Shown here piece after piece: positions 45,675 through 54,057 of a stretch of DNA of 64,000 nucleotides. Numbering within the stretch: position 1 is the first letter of the stretch; every line of letters begins with the position of its first letter. Where the stretch lies: positions 164,286 through 228,285 of the forward strand of contig NZ_CP059200.1 of assembly GCF_014251755.1 (NCBI RefSeq). Direction: 5' to 3'. The position numbers and the translations under genes are program-made. The stretch comes from Blattabacterium cuenoti. Its GTDB lineage: Bacteria; Bacteroidota; Bacteroidia; Flavobacteriales; Blattabacteriaceae. The notes below the pieces were generated by a model that was not told where the DNA came from, did not search any database, and was given only the letters and a program-made list of their open reading frames with translations.

Positions 45675-46265
45675 ATGAATACTTCTTTTAGATTCTTGAT
45701 TTTTACAATTTTCATAGCATTAGGATTCATTACTTCTTGTAATGATGATATAAACTCTACAGAGGAAGACAACAATAACCAGAAAACCAACATCGCTTCA
45801 ACGGAAGAATCGACTTCCATTGAAGATGAGGATGAAGATGAAATCCTACCTCCTCCTTATGATGCTGATGAAATTGATAAGATAAATCCAAAAGATTTAT
45901 CTAAACAAATCAAAGAAATAGGAGAAAAAATAGAAATATTAGAAAAGGAAAGTTCACGACACTATGATGAATACAGTAAGATGTCAGAAATCCAAAAGGC
46001 AATTTTGGAAAATGTTAGAATAAAAAGAATAATTATGAAATCTAAAACTGTAGGTTCGGAAGAAGAAAAAATAGCTAAGATAGATTTTGAAAATGAAAAA
46101 AAATATGGAAGAGAAAAATTAGAAATACTCAAAGAAAAAAATCACCTTTTGTATAATTTAACAAAATCCATAGCACAAGCGAAAGAAGAAAAAGAAAAAT
46201 TACAAGAAAAAGAAAAATATTTATTGAAAAGAAAAAAGAAAAAAGAAAAAGCTAAATTAAATTAG
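45675..46265 (+). CDS. hypothetical lipoprotein with coiled coil
   Basis: Not recognised by family. The 196 residues begin with a lipoprotein signal peptide, membrane segment 5-19 and lipobox ITSC, with Cys22 as the likely acylation site. An acidic, Glu/Asp-rich linker (about 26-70; EDEDEDEILPPP) follows, then a Lys/Glu coiled coil (about 75-195). No enzyme motif. It ends at a strong terminator, so it has its own transcript end before pdhB. Probably envelope attached; may be lineage specific. Confidence 0.75.
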   Translation: MNTSFRFLIFTIFIALGFITSCNDDINSTEEDNNNQKTNIASTEESTSIEDEDEDEILPPPYDADEIDKINPKDLSKQIKEIGEKIEILEKESSRHYDEYSKMSEIQKAILENVRIKRIIMKSKTVGSEEEKIAKIDFENEKKYGREKLEILKEKNHLLYNLTKSIAQAKEEKEKLQEKEKYLLKRKKKKEKAKLN

Positions 46266-46285
46266 ATGATTCGATATTGTTTTTT

Positions 46286-46326
46286 CCACGTAAAAGAAAA
46301 TCTTTCTTTTACGTGGATTTTTTTTT
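46286..46326 (+). terminator. rho-independent terminator after the lipoprotein gene
   Basis: A 14-bp perfect stem, ccacgtaaaagaaa (46286-46299) and its complement (46303-46316), with loop atc is followed by a run of nine T. It lies 21 bases after the lipoprotein stop and 34 before pdhB, separating the two. Confidence 0.88.
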
Positions 46327-46359
46327 ATATTTTATGAAAAACTGATACATCCTATTCTT

Positions 46360-47343
46360 ATGAAAAAAAAGAGTTTTCGTGAAGTTATAGCAGAAGCTAT
46401 GAGTGAAGAAATGAGAAGAGATGATACTGTTTATCTTATGGGCGAAGAAGTAGCTCAATATAATGGAGCCTACAAAGCTTCTAAAGGAATGCTAAAGGAA
46501 TTTGGTCCAAAAAGAGTTATTGATACTCCTATATCAGAATTAGGTTTTTCTGGAATCGGAGTCGGATCTGCCATGAATGGATGTAGACCTATTATTGAGT
46601 TCATGACTTTCAATTTTTCTTTAGTTGCCATGGATCAAATTATTAATAATGCAGCAAAAATACGTTATATGAGTGGAGGACAATGGAATATTCCCATTGT
46701 TTTCAGAGGGCCCACTGGTTCTGCTGGACAATTAGGAGCCACACATTCTCAATCTTTTGAAAGTTGGTATGCAAGTTGTCCTGGATTAAAACTCGTAATT
46801 CCATGTAATCCTTACGATGCAAAAGGTCTTTTAAAATCGGCGATTAGAGATAACAATCCCGTAATTTTTATGGAATCTGAACAAATGTATGGAGATACAA
46901 TGATGATTCCAGATGAAGAATATATTCTACCTATTGGAAAAGCAGATATAAAAAAAGAAGGAACTGATATTAGTTTAGTCTCCTTTGGAAAAATTATGAA
47001 AATAGCTTTAAATGTGGCATTTAAACTAGATAAAGAAAATATTAGTGTAGAGGTCATAGATATTCGCACTATACGTCCATTAGATTATGAATCTATCCTA
47101 TTTTCTGTAAAAAAAACTAATCGTTTAGTAATTTTAGAAGAATCATGGCCTTTTTCATCTATTGCTTCTGAAGTTTCATTTTTTATACAAAAAAAAGCAT
47201 TTGACTATCTTGATGCTCCTATTAATAGAATTACTTTATTAGATACACCTGCTCCTTATGCTTCTAATTTAGTAAAAAATTGGTTTCCTGATGAAAATAA
47301 AATAATCAATGCTATAAAAAGAACTCTTTATTTAAAAATTTAA
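46360..47343 (+). CDS. pdhB: pyruvate dehydrogenase E1 beta subunit
   Basis: Part of the pyruvate dehydrogenase complex. The 327 residues show FREVIAEAMSEEMRRD, MGEEVAQYNGAYKASKG, GPTGSAGQLGATHSQ and the C-terminal LEESWPFSSIASE. It stands alone, without pdhA or E2 next to it; I recall this separation in flavobacteria. The lipoate of the complex could come from lipA in this window. Confidence 0.94.
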   Translation: MKKKSFREVIAEAMSEEMRRDDTVYLMGEEVAQYNGAYKASKGMLKEFGPKRVIDTPISELGFSGIGVGSAMNGCRPIIEFMTFNFSLVAMDQIINNAAKIRYMSGGQWNIPIVFRGPTGSAGQLGATHSQSFESWYASCPGLKLVIPCNPYDAKGLLKSAIRDNNPVIFMESEQMYGDTMMIPDEEYILPIGKADIKKEGTDISLVSFGKIMKIALNVAFKLDKENISVEVIDIRTIRPLDYESILFSVKKTNRLVILEESWPFSSIASEVSFFIQKKAFDYLDAPINRITLLDTPAPYASNLVKNWFPDENKIINAIKRTLYLKI

Positions 47344-47350
47344 AAAAATA

Positions 47351-48313
47351 TCAATAAATAGCTTGAACAATTTTGTAAATATTTTCTGGTCTATCCATGG
47401 TATAATAATGAATCACTTCTGTTCCAGAATTTTTTAATTCTTTCGATTGATGAATGGCCCATTCAATTCCAATATGGGATACATTTTTTTTATTTTTTGC
47501 TTTTTCTACTTCTTTTACTAATTCATTCGGAATATTTAAATAAAAACGAGATGGAAGACTGTTTAATTGCTTTTTAGAAGAAATAGGTTTTATTCCAGGT
47601 ATGATAGGAACAGAAATTCCTTCTGATCTACATTTTTCTACAAAAGAAAAAAATTTTTTATTATCAAAAAACATTTGAGTTACAATATAATTCGCTCCTG
47701 CTTCTATTTTTTTTTTCAAAAAAAATAAATCACTTTCCATATTTGGAGCTTCTAAATGTTTTTCTGGATATCCTGCTACTCCAATACAAAAATCAAATAA
47801 TGGAAATTCTTTTTTATCCAAAAAAGTTGTATCAAGATATTTTCCTAGGTTTAAATTTTTAACTTGTTTTACGAGTTCTACGGCATATGTGTGTCCATTT
47901 TTTGGCGCAATAAAACTTTTTTCAGATTTTATAGGATCGCCTCTCAAAACCAAAACGTTATCTATACCCAAAAAATTGAGATCTATCAAAGCATTTTCCG
48001 TCATTTGTTTACTAAATCCTCCACAAATTAGATGAGGAACGGCATCAACTCCATATTTATTCATAATAGCAGCACAAATACCTACGGTTCCTGGACGTCT
48101 TGAAATTTTTTTTCTCTGTAAAAGCCCATTTTTTTTTTCTACATAAAGAAATTCTTCACGATGATAAGTCACATCAATAAAAGGAGGACAAAATTCCATT
48201 AATGGATCTAAAGTAGAAAAAATATCTTGAATATCACGTCCTCTCAAAGGAGGGAGTATTTCAAAAGAAAATAAACTTTTCTTTGCTTTAGCTATATGCT
48301 CTATCACTTTCAT
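47351..48313 (-). CDS. metF: methylenetetrahydrofolate reductase
   Basis: FAD enzyme making 5-methyl-THF for methionine. The 320 residues have SFEILPPLRGR at the start of the barrel, LVLRGDP, IGVAGYPEKH with the catalytic region, and ANYIVTQMFFD. A separate gene, not fused. It follows serS by 14 bases on the same strand, and converges on pdhB. Confidence 0.95.
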   Translation of the reverse strand: MKVIEHIAKAKKSLFSFEILPPLRGRDIQDIFSTLDPLMEFCPPFIDVTYHREEFLYVEKKNGLLQRKKISRRPGTVGICAAIMNKYGVDAVPHLICGGFSKQMTENALIDLNFLGIDNVLVLRGDPIKSEKSFIAPKNGHTYAVELVKQVKNLNLGKYLDTTFLDKKEFPLFDFCIGVAGYPEKHLEAPNMESDLFFLKKKIEAGANYIVTQMFFDNKKFFSFVEKCRSEGISVPIIPGIKPISSKKQLNSLPSRFYLNIPNELVKEVEKAKNKKNVSHIGIEWAIHQSKELKNSGTEVIHYYTMDRPENIYKIVQAIY

Positions 48314-48327
48314 AACATAAAAATTTT

Positions 48328-49596
48328 TTACTTGATATGATCAAATTCTGTGTAAGGAACCAAAACTTTGGGAATAGTAATTTTATTTTCAGTTTGATTA
48401 TTTTCTAGTATAGCAGCCATAATTCTTGGTAAAGCTAAAGCGCTACCATTCAGAGTATGACAAAATTCTATGTTACCTGTAATAGTTTTATATCTAAGAT
48501 GTAATCTATGAGATTGAAAATTAGTACAATTTGATATAGAACTGACTTCTAACCATTTTTTTTGTGCTATAGAATAAACTTCAAAATCATAAGTTATAGA
48601 AGAAGAAAATCCAAGATCTGGAGCACTTAAACGAACAAGACGAAAGGGTAAGTTTAAAGATTGTAAAATATTTTTTACATGTAAAATCATTTCTTTCAAA
48701 GAATAAGAAGAAGAATCTGGTGTAGTAATTTGAATAATTTCCACTTTTTCAAATTGATGCAATCTATTCAATCCTCTAACTTTTGAACCATAAGAACCTG
48801 CTTCTCTTCTAAAACAAGAAGTATAAGTTGTGGCTTTAATAGGAAGATCTAAATCGGTAAGGATTCTATCTCTATAACAATTCATAATAGGAATTTCTCC
48901 AGTTGGAATCAAATAAAAGTTATTTTTTTCTATGAAATACATTTGATTTTCTTTATCCGGAATTTGTCCTGTAGCATATCCAGATTTTTCATTAATAAGA
49001 TAAGGTAAACTATATTCTTTGTATGAAGCTCGTATATTTTGATCTAGAAAATATTGAATTAAACTTCTTTGTAATTTTGCTCCTTTTCCTATATAAACGG
49101 TAAAACCAGAACCACATATTTTTGTACCTAAATTTGAATCAAATAAACAAAATTTTTTTGATAATTCCCAATGAGGTAAAGGATTTATGATGGAACAAGA
49201 AAATTCCCCTTCCTGAAAAAGAATCTCATTTTTTTCATAATTTTTCTTGATTTTTTCATCAGGAACATTAGGAATCTGATTTAATTTATTTTCTAAAATT
49301 TTAGAAATTTTTTCTAATTGAATATTGATTCTTTTTCTTTCTTTTTTTAGAAAAAAAGATTTTTCTTTTAAAGATTTGATTTGATAGTCATCATTATATG
49401 AACTGAAAATTTCACCTATTTTTTTGGATATCAAATTTTCTTTTTCCAATATTTTGTTGAGAACGTTTTGAGCTATTTTTTTTTTTTCGTCTAAAGTTAA
49501 TACTTCATTTATTAGATGTAGTTTTTTAAAGTTCCGTTTTTTTAATCCCAATAAAACTTTTTCTTGATTTTTTCGTATAAAAGAAATTTGAAGCAT
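48328..49596 (-). CDS. serS: seryl-tRNA synthetase
   Basis: Charges tRNA-Ser. The 422 residues show the N-terminal coiled-coil arm (about 30-105), motif 2 CFRREAGSYGSKVRGLNRLHQF split by the class II fold, and motif 3 GSALALPRIMAAILEN. Length is standard. An AT-rich 9-bp palindrome is at 49290-49307 within the arm. Confidence 0.96.
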   Translation of the reverse strand: MLQISFIRKNQEKVLLGLKKRNFKKLHLINEVLTLDEKKKIAQNVLNKILEKENLISKKIGEIFSSYNDDYQIKSLKEKSFFLKKERKRINIQLEKISKILENKLNQIPNVPDEKIKKNYEKNEILFQEGEFSCSIINPLPHWELSKKFCLFDSNLGTKICGSGFTVYIGKGAKLQRSLIQYFLDQNIRASYKEYSLPYLINEKSGYATGQIPDKENQMYFIEKNNFYLIPTGEIPIMNCYRDRILTDLDLPIKATTYTSCFRREAGSYGSKVRGLNRLHQFEKVEIIQITTPDSSSYSLKEMILHVKNILQSLNLPFRLVRLSAPDLGFSSSITYDFEVYSIAQKKWLEVSSISNCTNFQSHRLHLRYKTITGNIEFCHTLNGSALALPRIMAAILENNQTENKITIPKVLVPYTEFDHIK

Positions 49597-49661
49597 ATCA
49601 TATGAAAAACTAAAATCGTACTAATTTACTACTATGCACACAAGATACAAATAATATTTTC

Positions 49662-49669
49662 TATATTTG
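49662..49669 (+). promoter_or_regulatory. TATATTTG element abutting the rsmA start codon
   Basis: A perfect TAnnTTTG lies two bases before the rsmA ATG (49671). If functional, the transcript starts at or very near the ATG, giving a leaderless or almost leaderless mRNA. No TTTG at -33 spacing. Confidence 0.4.
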
Positions 49670-49670
49670 C

Positions 49671-50456
49671 ATGAGACAAATCATAAACTTTTTTTTGAAA
49701 AAAAAATTTGATCAATATTTTTTAAGAGACCAGAATATAGCAAAAAAAATTGTAAACTATCTTTCTTTTGAAAATTACAATACAGTTGTAGAGATCGGTC
49801 CAGGGTTAGGTGTTTTAACTCAATATTTATTGACTAATAATCCATATCATCATATTTTTTTAATAGAAATTGATGAAGAATTAGTTTCTTTTTTAAGAAA
49901 AAATTTTCTAATTTCTAAAAATAGAATTATTCACAGAGATTTTTTAAAATGGAATCCTGAGGAAATCAATTTACAAAATTTTGCAATTATTGGTAATTTT
50001 CCTTATAATATTTCTTCTCAAATCTTATTTCATATATTGAGATATAATCAATACATTCCAGAATGTATTGGAATGTTTCAAAAAGAAGTAGCAAAACGGA
50101 TCACGTCACATCAGGGTAAAAAAACTTATGGAATTTTATCAGTTTTAGTTCAGACATTTTATGATGTAAAATACCTTTTTACTATAAGAGAAAAAGTGTT
50201 TTTTCCCATTCCCAATGTACAATCTGCAGTGATTTCTTTAAAAAGAAAAAATGAAAATACCAATTTCAATAAAAATATGTTGTTTCAATGCGTTAAAATG
50301 GCTTTTAATCAAAGAAGAAAAAAATTAAAAAATTCTTTACAATTATTTAAACATATTCCAAATTTTCAAAAAATACCATTTTTAAACAAAAGAGCAGAAG
50401 AATTATCTGTAAAAGAATTTCTTCAATTAACAAAAGAAATAGAAATTAGGAAATGA
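49671..50456 (+). CDS. rsmA: 16S rRNA dimethyladenosine transferase (KsgA)
   Basis: Methylates two adjacent adenosines in the 3' hairpin of 16S rRNA. The 261 residues start MRQIINFFLKKKFDQYFL; KKFDQYFL matches the KsgA N-terminal motif. SAM site EIGPGLGVLTQYLL and NFPYNISSQI follow. The start is tied by this N-terminus even though a promoter-like octamer touches it. It overlaps folD by four bases. A 10-bp hairpin with a 2-base loop lies at 50049-50070. Confidence 0.95.
   Translation: MRQIINFFLKKKFDQYFLRDQNIAKKIVNYLSFENYNTVVEIGPGLGVLTQYLLTNNPYHHIFLIEIDEELVSFLRKNFLISKNRIIHRDFLKWNPEEINLQNFAIIGNFPYNISSQILFHILRYNQYIPECIGMFQKEVAKRITSHQGKKTYGILSVLVQTFYDVKYLFTIREKVFFPIPNVQSAVISLKRKNENTNFNKNMLFQCVKMAFNQRRKKLKNSLQLFKHIPNFQKIPFLNKRAEELSVKEFLQLTKEIEIRK
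50049..50070. repeat. 10-bp inverted repeat, 2-base loop, inside rsmA
   Basis: caatacattc and gaatgtattg flank ca; it encodes QYIPECIG in RsmA. Confidence 0.9.
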
Positions 50457-51316
50457 TTACTCAATTATTAGATGGAAATCTATTGGCTAAAGAAATAAAA
50501 AATGAAATATGCAAGATTATAGAGAAAAGAATATTAAACAAAAACAAACGTATTCCTCATCTTGGGATTATTTTAACGGGAAATAATAATTCTAGCATAA
50601 CATATGTTAATAACAAAATTAAAGAGTGCAAAAATATTGGAATCAAATCTTCTTTGATTCATTTACCTATAAATACTTCAGAAAAAGAATTATTAGAAAA
50701 AATAAAAGGAATGAATCAAAATCCATATATAGATGGTTTTATTGTGCAATTACCTTTAGAAAAACACTTGAATCAAGATAAAATAATTTTATCCATCAAC
50801 CCTAAAAAAGATGTAGATGGATTTCATCCTGAAAATTTTGGAAAAATGGCTTTAGATATGAAAGCTTTTTTTCCTGCTACTGCATTAGGAATATTAACTC
50901 TTTTGGAAAAATATAAAATACAGATATCTGGAAAATATACTGTGATAATTGGAAGAAGTAGGATAGTAGGAAGACCAATTAGTATACTCATGAGTAGAAA
51001 ACATAATCCTGGAAATAGTACAGTAACACTTACTCATAGTAAAACTCCCAACATAGAATTTTATACTAAACAAGCTGATATTATTATAGTAGCAGTAGGA
51101 ATTCCAAGATTTCTTAAAGGAAAAATGATTAAAAAAGGAGCCATAGTTATAGATGTAGGAATCCATAATCATGAAAAAAAAATATTAGGAGATGTTGATT
51201 TCTACAGTGTTTATGGAAAGGCTTCTTATCTGACTCCTGTTCCAGGGGGAATCGGCCCTATGACTCGTATTATGTTACTTAAAAATACTTTAATAGCAGC
51301 ATTAAATAACAGATAA
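50453..51316 (+). CDS. folD: methylenetetrahydrofolate dehydrogenase / cyclohydrolase
   Basis: Interconverts 5,10-methylene-THF and 10-formyl-THF, the donor for PurN and PurH. The 287 residues have the catalytic Lys in SITYVNNKIKECKNIGI, DGFIVQLPLEKHL, the Rossmann GRSRIVGRPISIL and the C-terminal TPVPGGIGPMTRIML. Coupled to rsmA by an ATGA overlap. Confidence 0.96.
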   Translation: MITQLLDGNLLAKEIKNEICKIIEKRILNKNKRIPHLGIILTGNNNSSITYVNNKIKECKNIGIKSSLIHLPINTSEKELLEKIKGMNQNPYIDGFIVQLPLEKHLNQDKIILSINPKKDVDGFHPENFGKMALDMKAFFPATALGILTLLEKYKIQISGKYTVIIGRSRIVGRPISILMSRKHNPGNSTVTLTHSKTPNIEFYTKQADIIIVAVGIPRFLKGKMIKKGAIVIDVGIHNHEKKILGDVDFYSVYGKASYLTPVPGGIGPMTRIMLLKNTLIAALNNR

Positions 51317-51320
51317 ATAA

Positions 51321-51941
51321 ATGAATGAACAAAATCAATATCCTATAACAGAATCATTTTATTCTATTCAAGGAGAAGGACATTATTATGGAATAGCTGC
51401 ATATTTCATTCGTTTCGGAGGATGTAATATAAAATGTGATTGGTGTGATACGAAAAAAAGTTGGAATATAAAACAAAAAGATTTCGTTCCAATTCATAAA
51501 ATTATTGCTAATGTTGTTAACAACATTCATAAAGTTAAAACTGTTATAATTACTGGAGGGGAACCTACAATGTGGAATTTGTATCCTTTAATTAAAGAAC
51601 TTAAAAAAAAAGGATATCGGATTCATATTGAAACTTCAGGATCTTATCCTATAAAAGAAAAATATGTGGATTGGATCACAATTTCTCCTAAAAAAATAAA
51701 ACTCCCTATACAAGAAAATTACAAAAAAATAAACGAATTAAAAATTGTGATTTCGGATGAAAACGACTTTTCCTTTGCGGAAGAACAAGCTACTTATATT
51801 GAATCTCCTAATTGTTTTTTGTTTTTGCAACCAGAATGGAATAACACTTTCAGGATTCTTCCTGAAATAATTTCTTACATTAAAAAAAATCCTAAATGGA
51901 GAATTTCTCTTCAAATTCATAAAATGTTAAATATTCCTTAA
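51321..51941 (+). CDS. queE: 7-carboxy-7-deazaguanine synthase
   Basis: Radical-SAM enzyme on the route to queuosine. The 206 residues begin with the QueE signature FYSIQGEGHYYGIAAYFIRFGGC (IQGEG is diagnostic), with cluster cysteines Cys35, Cys39 and Cys42 in a Cx3Cx2C pattern. TGGEPTMW follows. Other que genes are not in the window. Its end overlaps hisIE by four bases, tail to tail. Confidence 0.92.
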   Translation: MNEQNQYPITESFYSIQGEGHYYGIAAYFIRFGGCNIKCDWCDTKKSWNIKQKDFVPIHKIIANVVNNIHKVKTVIITGGEPTMWNLYPLIKELKKKGYRIHIETSGSYPIKEKYVDWITISPKKIKLPIQENYKKINELKIVISDENDFSFAEEQATYIESPNCFLFLQPEWNNTFRILPEIISYIKKNPKWRISLQIHKMLNIP

Positions 51942-52522
51942 GATTTTGAATGTCTATTCTCCAGAATATTAATAACGTCTTGTATTTCACATCCTTTTTT
52001 TTTCAAAAGAATAAGATAATGAAAAAGTAAATCTGCAGATTCATTTAAAAATAAATTTTTATTATTATCTTTAGATTCAATGATTAGTTCTACTGCTTCT
52101 TCTCCTAATTTTTGTGAGATTCTATTGACCCCTTTTTTTAATAATTGATATATATAAGAATTTTCTTGTTTTTTTTTAATTTTGTCCGATATTATATTTT
52201 CCAAATGAAATAAAAAATTTTTATTGTTTATTTCTTTCCAACACGTATCCGATCCTTTATGACAAATAGGTCCTGCTGGTTTTGCTTTAATTAATAATGT
52301 ATCTTTGTCGCAATCTACTAATATCTCTTTGATAAAAAGATAATTTTTACTAATTTCTCCTTTAGTCCACAATTTTTCTTTAGATCTACTATAAAAAGTA
52401 ACTTTTTTTTCATTAATGCTCTTTTTATAAGCTTCTTGATTCATATAACCCATCATTAATACTTTATCTGTATTTGAATCTTGAACAATCACGGGAATTA
52501 ACCCTTTTTTAAAATTTATCAT
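51938..52522 (-). CDS. hisI: bifunctional phosphoribosyl-AMP cyclohydrolase / phosphoribosyl-ATP pyrophosphatase
   Basis: Histidine steps 2 and 3 in one protein (often called hisIE). The 194 residues contain the cyclohydrolase part (SRSKEKLWTKGE, CDKDTLLIKAKP, HKGSDTCW metal site) and the pyrophosphatase part (RISQKLGEEAVELIIESK). Last in the his operon. Confidence 0.96.
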   Translation of the reverse strand: MINFKKGLIPVIVQDSNTDKVLMMGYMNQEAYKKSINEKKVTFYSRSKEKLWTKGEISKNYLFIKEILVDCDKDTLLIKAKPAGPICHKGSDTCWKEINNKNFLFHLENIISDKIKKKQENSYIYQLLKKGVNRISQKLGEEAVELIIESKDNNKNLFLNESADLLFHYLILLKKKGCEIQDVINILENRHSKS

Positions 52523-52528
52523 GTTTTT

Positions 52529-53305
52529 TTATCCGTTTGTATTTTTGACTGTAGTTCTTACAGGTATGTGAAGTTGATTTAAATAATATTTTAATTTTGG
52601 AATCTCTATTTCTTTATAATGGAATATACTGGCGGCTAAAGCAGCATCAGCTTTTCCTTTTTCAAAAATTTTATAAAAATCTTCTAATTTTCCAGCTCCA
52701 CCTGAAGCAATAACCGGTGTAGAAATATTTTTGGATATCTTTCTAGTGATATCTAATGCAAATCCATTTTTTGTTCCATCATGATTCATTGAAGTTAATA
52801 ATATTTCTCCTGCTCCTCTATTGGTTCCTTCCTTAGCCCAATCTAGGGTTTTAGTTTGAGTTGAAATTCTTCCTCCATTTAAATATACCCACCATTCATT
52901 TGATTCATATTTAGTATCAATAGCTAAAACAATACATTGACTTCCGAATCTTTTAGAAAATTTTTCTAAAAGATTCGGATTTTTAAAAGCAGCCGTATTG
53001 ATCGATATTTTATCTGCTCCCGCATTTAACAAAAGTTCAATATCTCTTTCCTCTCTAATTCCTCCACCAACCGTAAAAGGAATATTAATATGACGGGAAA
53101 TTTCCTTGACTAAGCTAATTAATGTTTTACGTTTTTCATTTGTTGCTGTAATATCCAAAAATACTAATTCATCTGCTCCTTGTTTTGTATACCAACAAAC
53201 TAATTGTATTGGATCTCCAGCATCTTTTAAATGTTTAAAATTTATTCCTTTTACGGTTCTTCCATTTTTTATATCTAAACAAGGTATGATACGTTTAGCT
53301 AACAT
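52529..53305 (-). CDS. hisF: imidazole glycerol phosphate synthase cyclase subunit
   Basis: TIM-barrel that with HisH forms imidazole glycerol phosphate and AICAR. The 258 residues begin MLAKRIIPCLDIKNGRTVKG and contain VGGGIREERDIE, the phosphate loops ASGGAGKLEDF and active-site Asp11 and Asp130-type residues. An 18-bp palindrome (52943-52979) lies over NPNLLEKFSKRFGS. AICAR released here can enter the purine route via purH. Confidence 0.96.
   Translation of the reverse strand: MLAKRIIPCLDIKNGRTVKGINFKHLKDAGDPIQLVCWYTKQGADELVFLDITATNEKRKTLISLVKEISRHINIPFTVGGGIREERDIELLLNAGADKISINTAAFKNPNLLEKFSKRFGSQCIVLAIDTKYESNEWWVYLNGGRISTQTKTLDWAKEGTNRGAGEILLTSMNHDGTKNGFALDITRKISKNISTPVIASGGAGKLEDFYKIFEKGKADAALAASIFHYKEIEIPKLKYYLNQLHIPVRTTVKNTNG
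52943..52979. repeat. 18-bp perfect inverted repeat, 1-base centre, inside hisF
   Basis: Arms 52943-52960 and 52962-52979 are exact complements around one T. It includes G+C bases in each arm (tccgaatc) so it is not mere AT simplicity. It encodes PNLLEKFSKRFG. Confidence 0.95.
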
Positions 53306-53308
53306 ATT

Positions 53309-54052
53309 TTAATTTTTATTATTTCTTTTTTTTTTCCAATTTCTAAGATTGGATAATGATATTTTATTTTCATATATAGCTTTTCCAATAATGACTCCAC
53401 CGCAACCTAAATCAAATAATTTGTATACATCATCCATATTCCTAATTCCTCCACTTGCTATAAATTCAATATTTGGAAACTTTTCAAGAATTTTTTCATA
53501 TAAAAGAAAAGAAGGACCTGATAAAACTCCATCTTTAGATATATCTGTACAAAAAATTTTTTTAACTCCATGATTACTTTTTTCTTGTAAAAAATCAAAA
53601 AATGGAAAATCACTAAATTTAGTCCATCCATTGGATGCTATTTTATTGTTCTTAACGTCTACTCCTAATAAGATCTTATCTCCTCCATAAGTATCAATCC
53701 ATTTTTTGAAAAGAAAAGGTTTTTGAAGAGCAATACTTCCCACAGTCACCATATGACCTCCGTTTTCAAACACAGTACGAATATCTTCTTCAGAATGAAT
53801 TCCCCCTCCAAAATCTATAATTAGACGTGTATTTTTGGCTATTTTTTCTAAAATTTTCCAATGAACTACTTTTCTTTTTCTTGCTCCATCTAGATCCACT
53901 AAATGTAATCTAGATATTCCATGATTTTCCAATAAAAAAGCGACTTCTAATGGATCTTTATTATAAATTTTTTTTCTTTTAAAATCACCTTGTATTAATC
54001 GGACACATTTACCGTCAATTAAATCTATAGCTACTATAATATCCATTGTCAT
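53309..54052 (-). CDS. hisA: ProFAR isomerase
   Basis: Opens the ribose ring of ProFAR to PRFAR. The 247 residues start MTMDIIVAIDLIDGKCVRLIQG (an ATG two codons later is possible) and contain DFGGGIHSEEDI and IASGGIRNMDDV phosphate loops. TIM barrel like HisF, and the two genes are adjacent. Confidence 0.95.
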   Translation of the reverse strand: MTMDIIVAIDLIDGKCVRLIQGDFKRKKIYNKDPLEVAFLLENHGISRLHLVDLDGARKRKVVHWKILEKIAKNTRLIIDFGGGIHSEEDIRTVFENGGHMVTVGSIALQKPFLFKKWIDTYGGDKILLGVDVKNNKIASNGWTKFSDFPFFDFLQEKSNHGVKKIFCTDISKDGVLSGPSFLLYEKILEKFPNIEFIASGGIRNMDDVYKLFDLGCGGVIIGKAIYENKISLSNLRNWKKKRNNKN

Positions 54053-54057
54053 AAATT

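Noticed and set aside
49340-49359. 9-bp stem in serS made of T and A runs
   Set aside because: Homopolymer runs give such pairing by chance in this composition.
50894-51172. 92-residue - strand frame inside folD
   Set aside because: Tyr/Ser/Phe-rich shadow of a conserved enzyme in the opposite frame.
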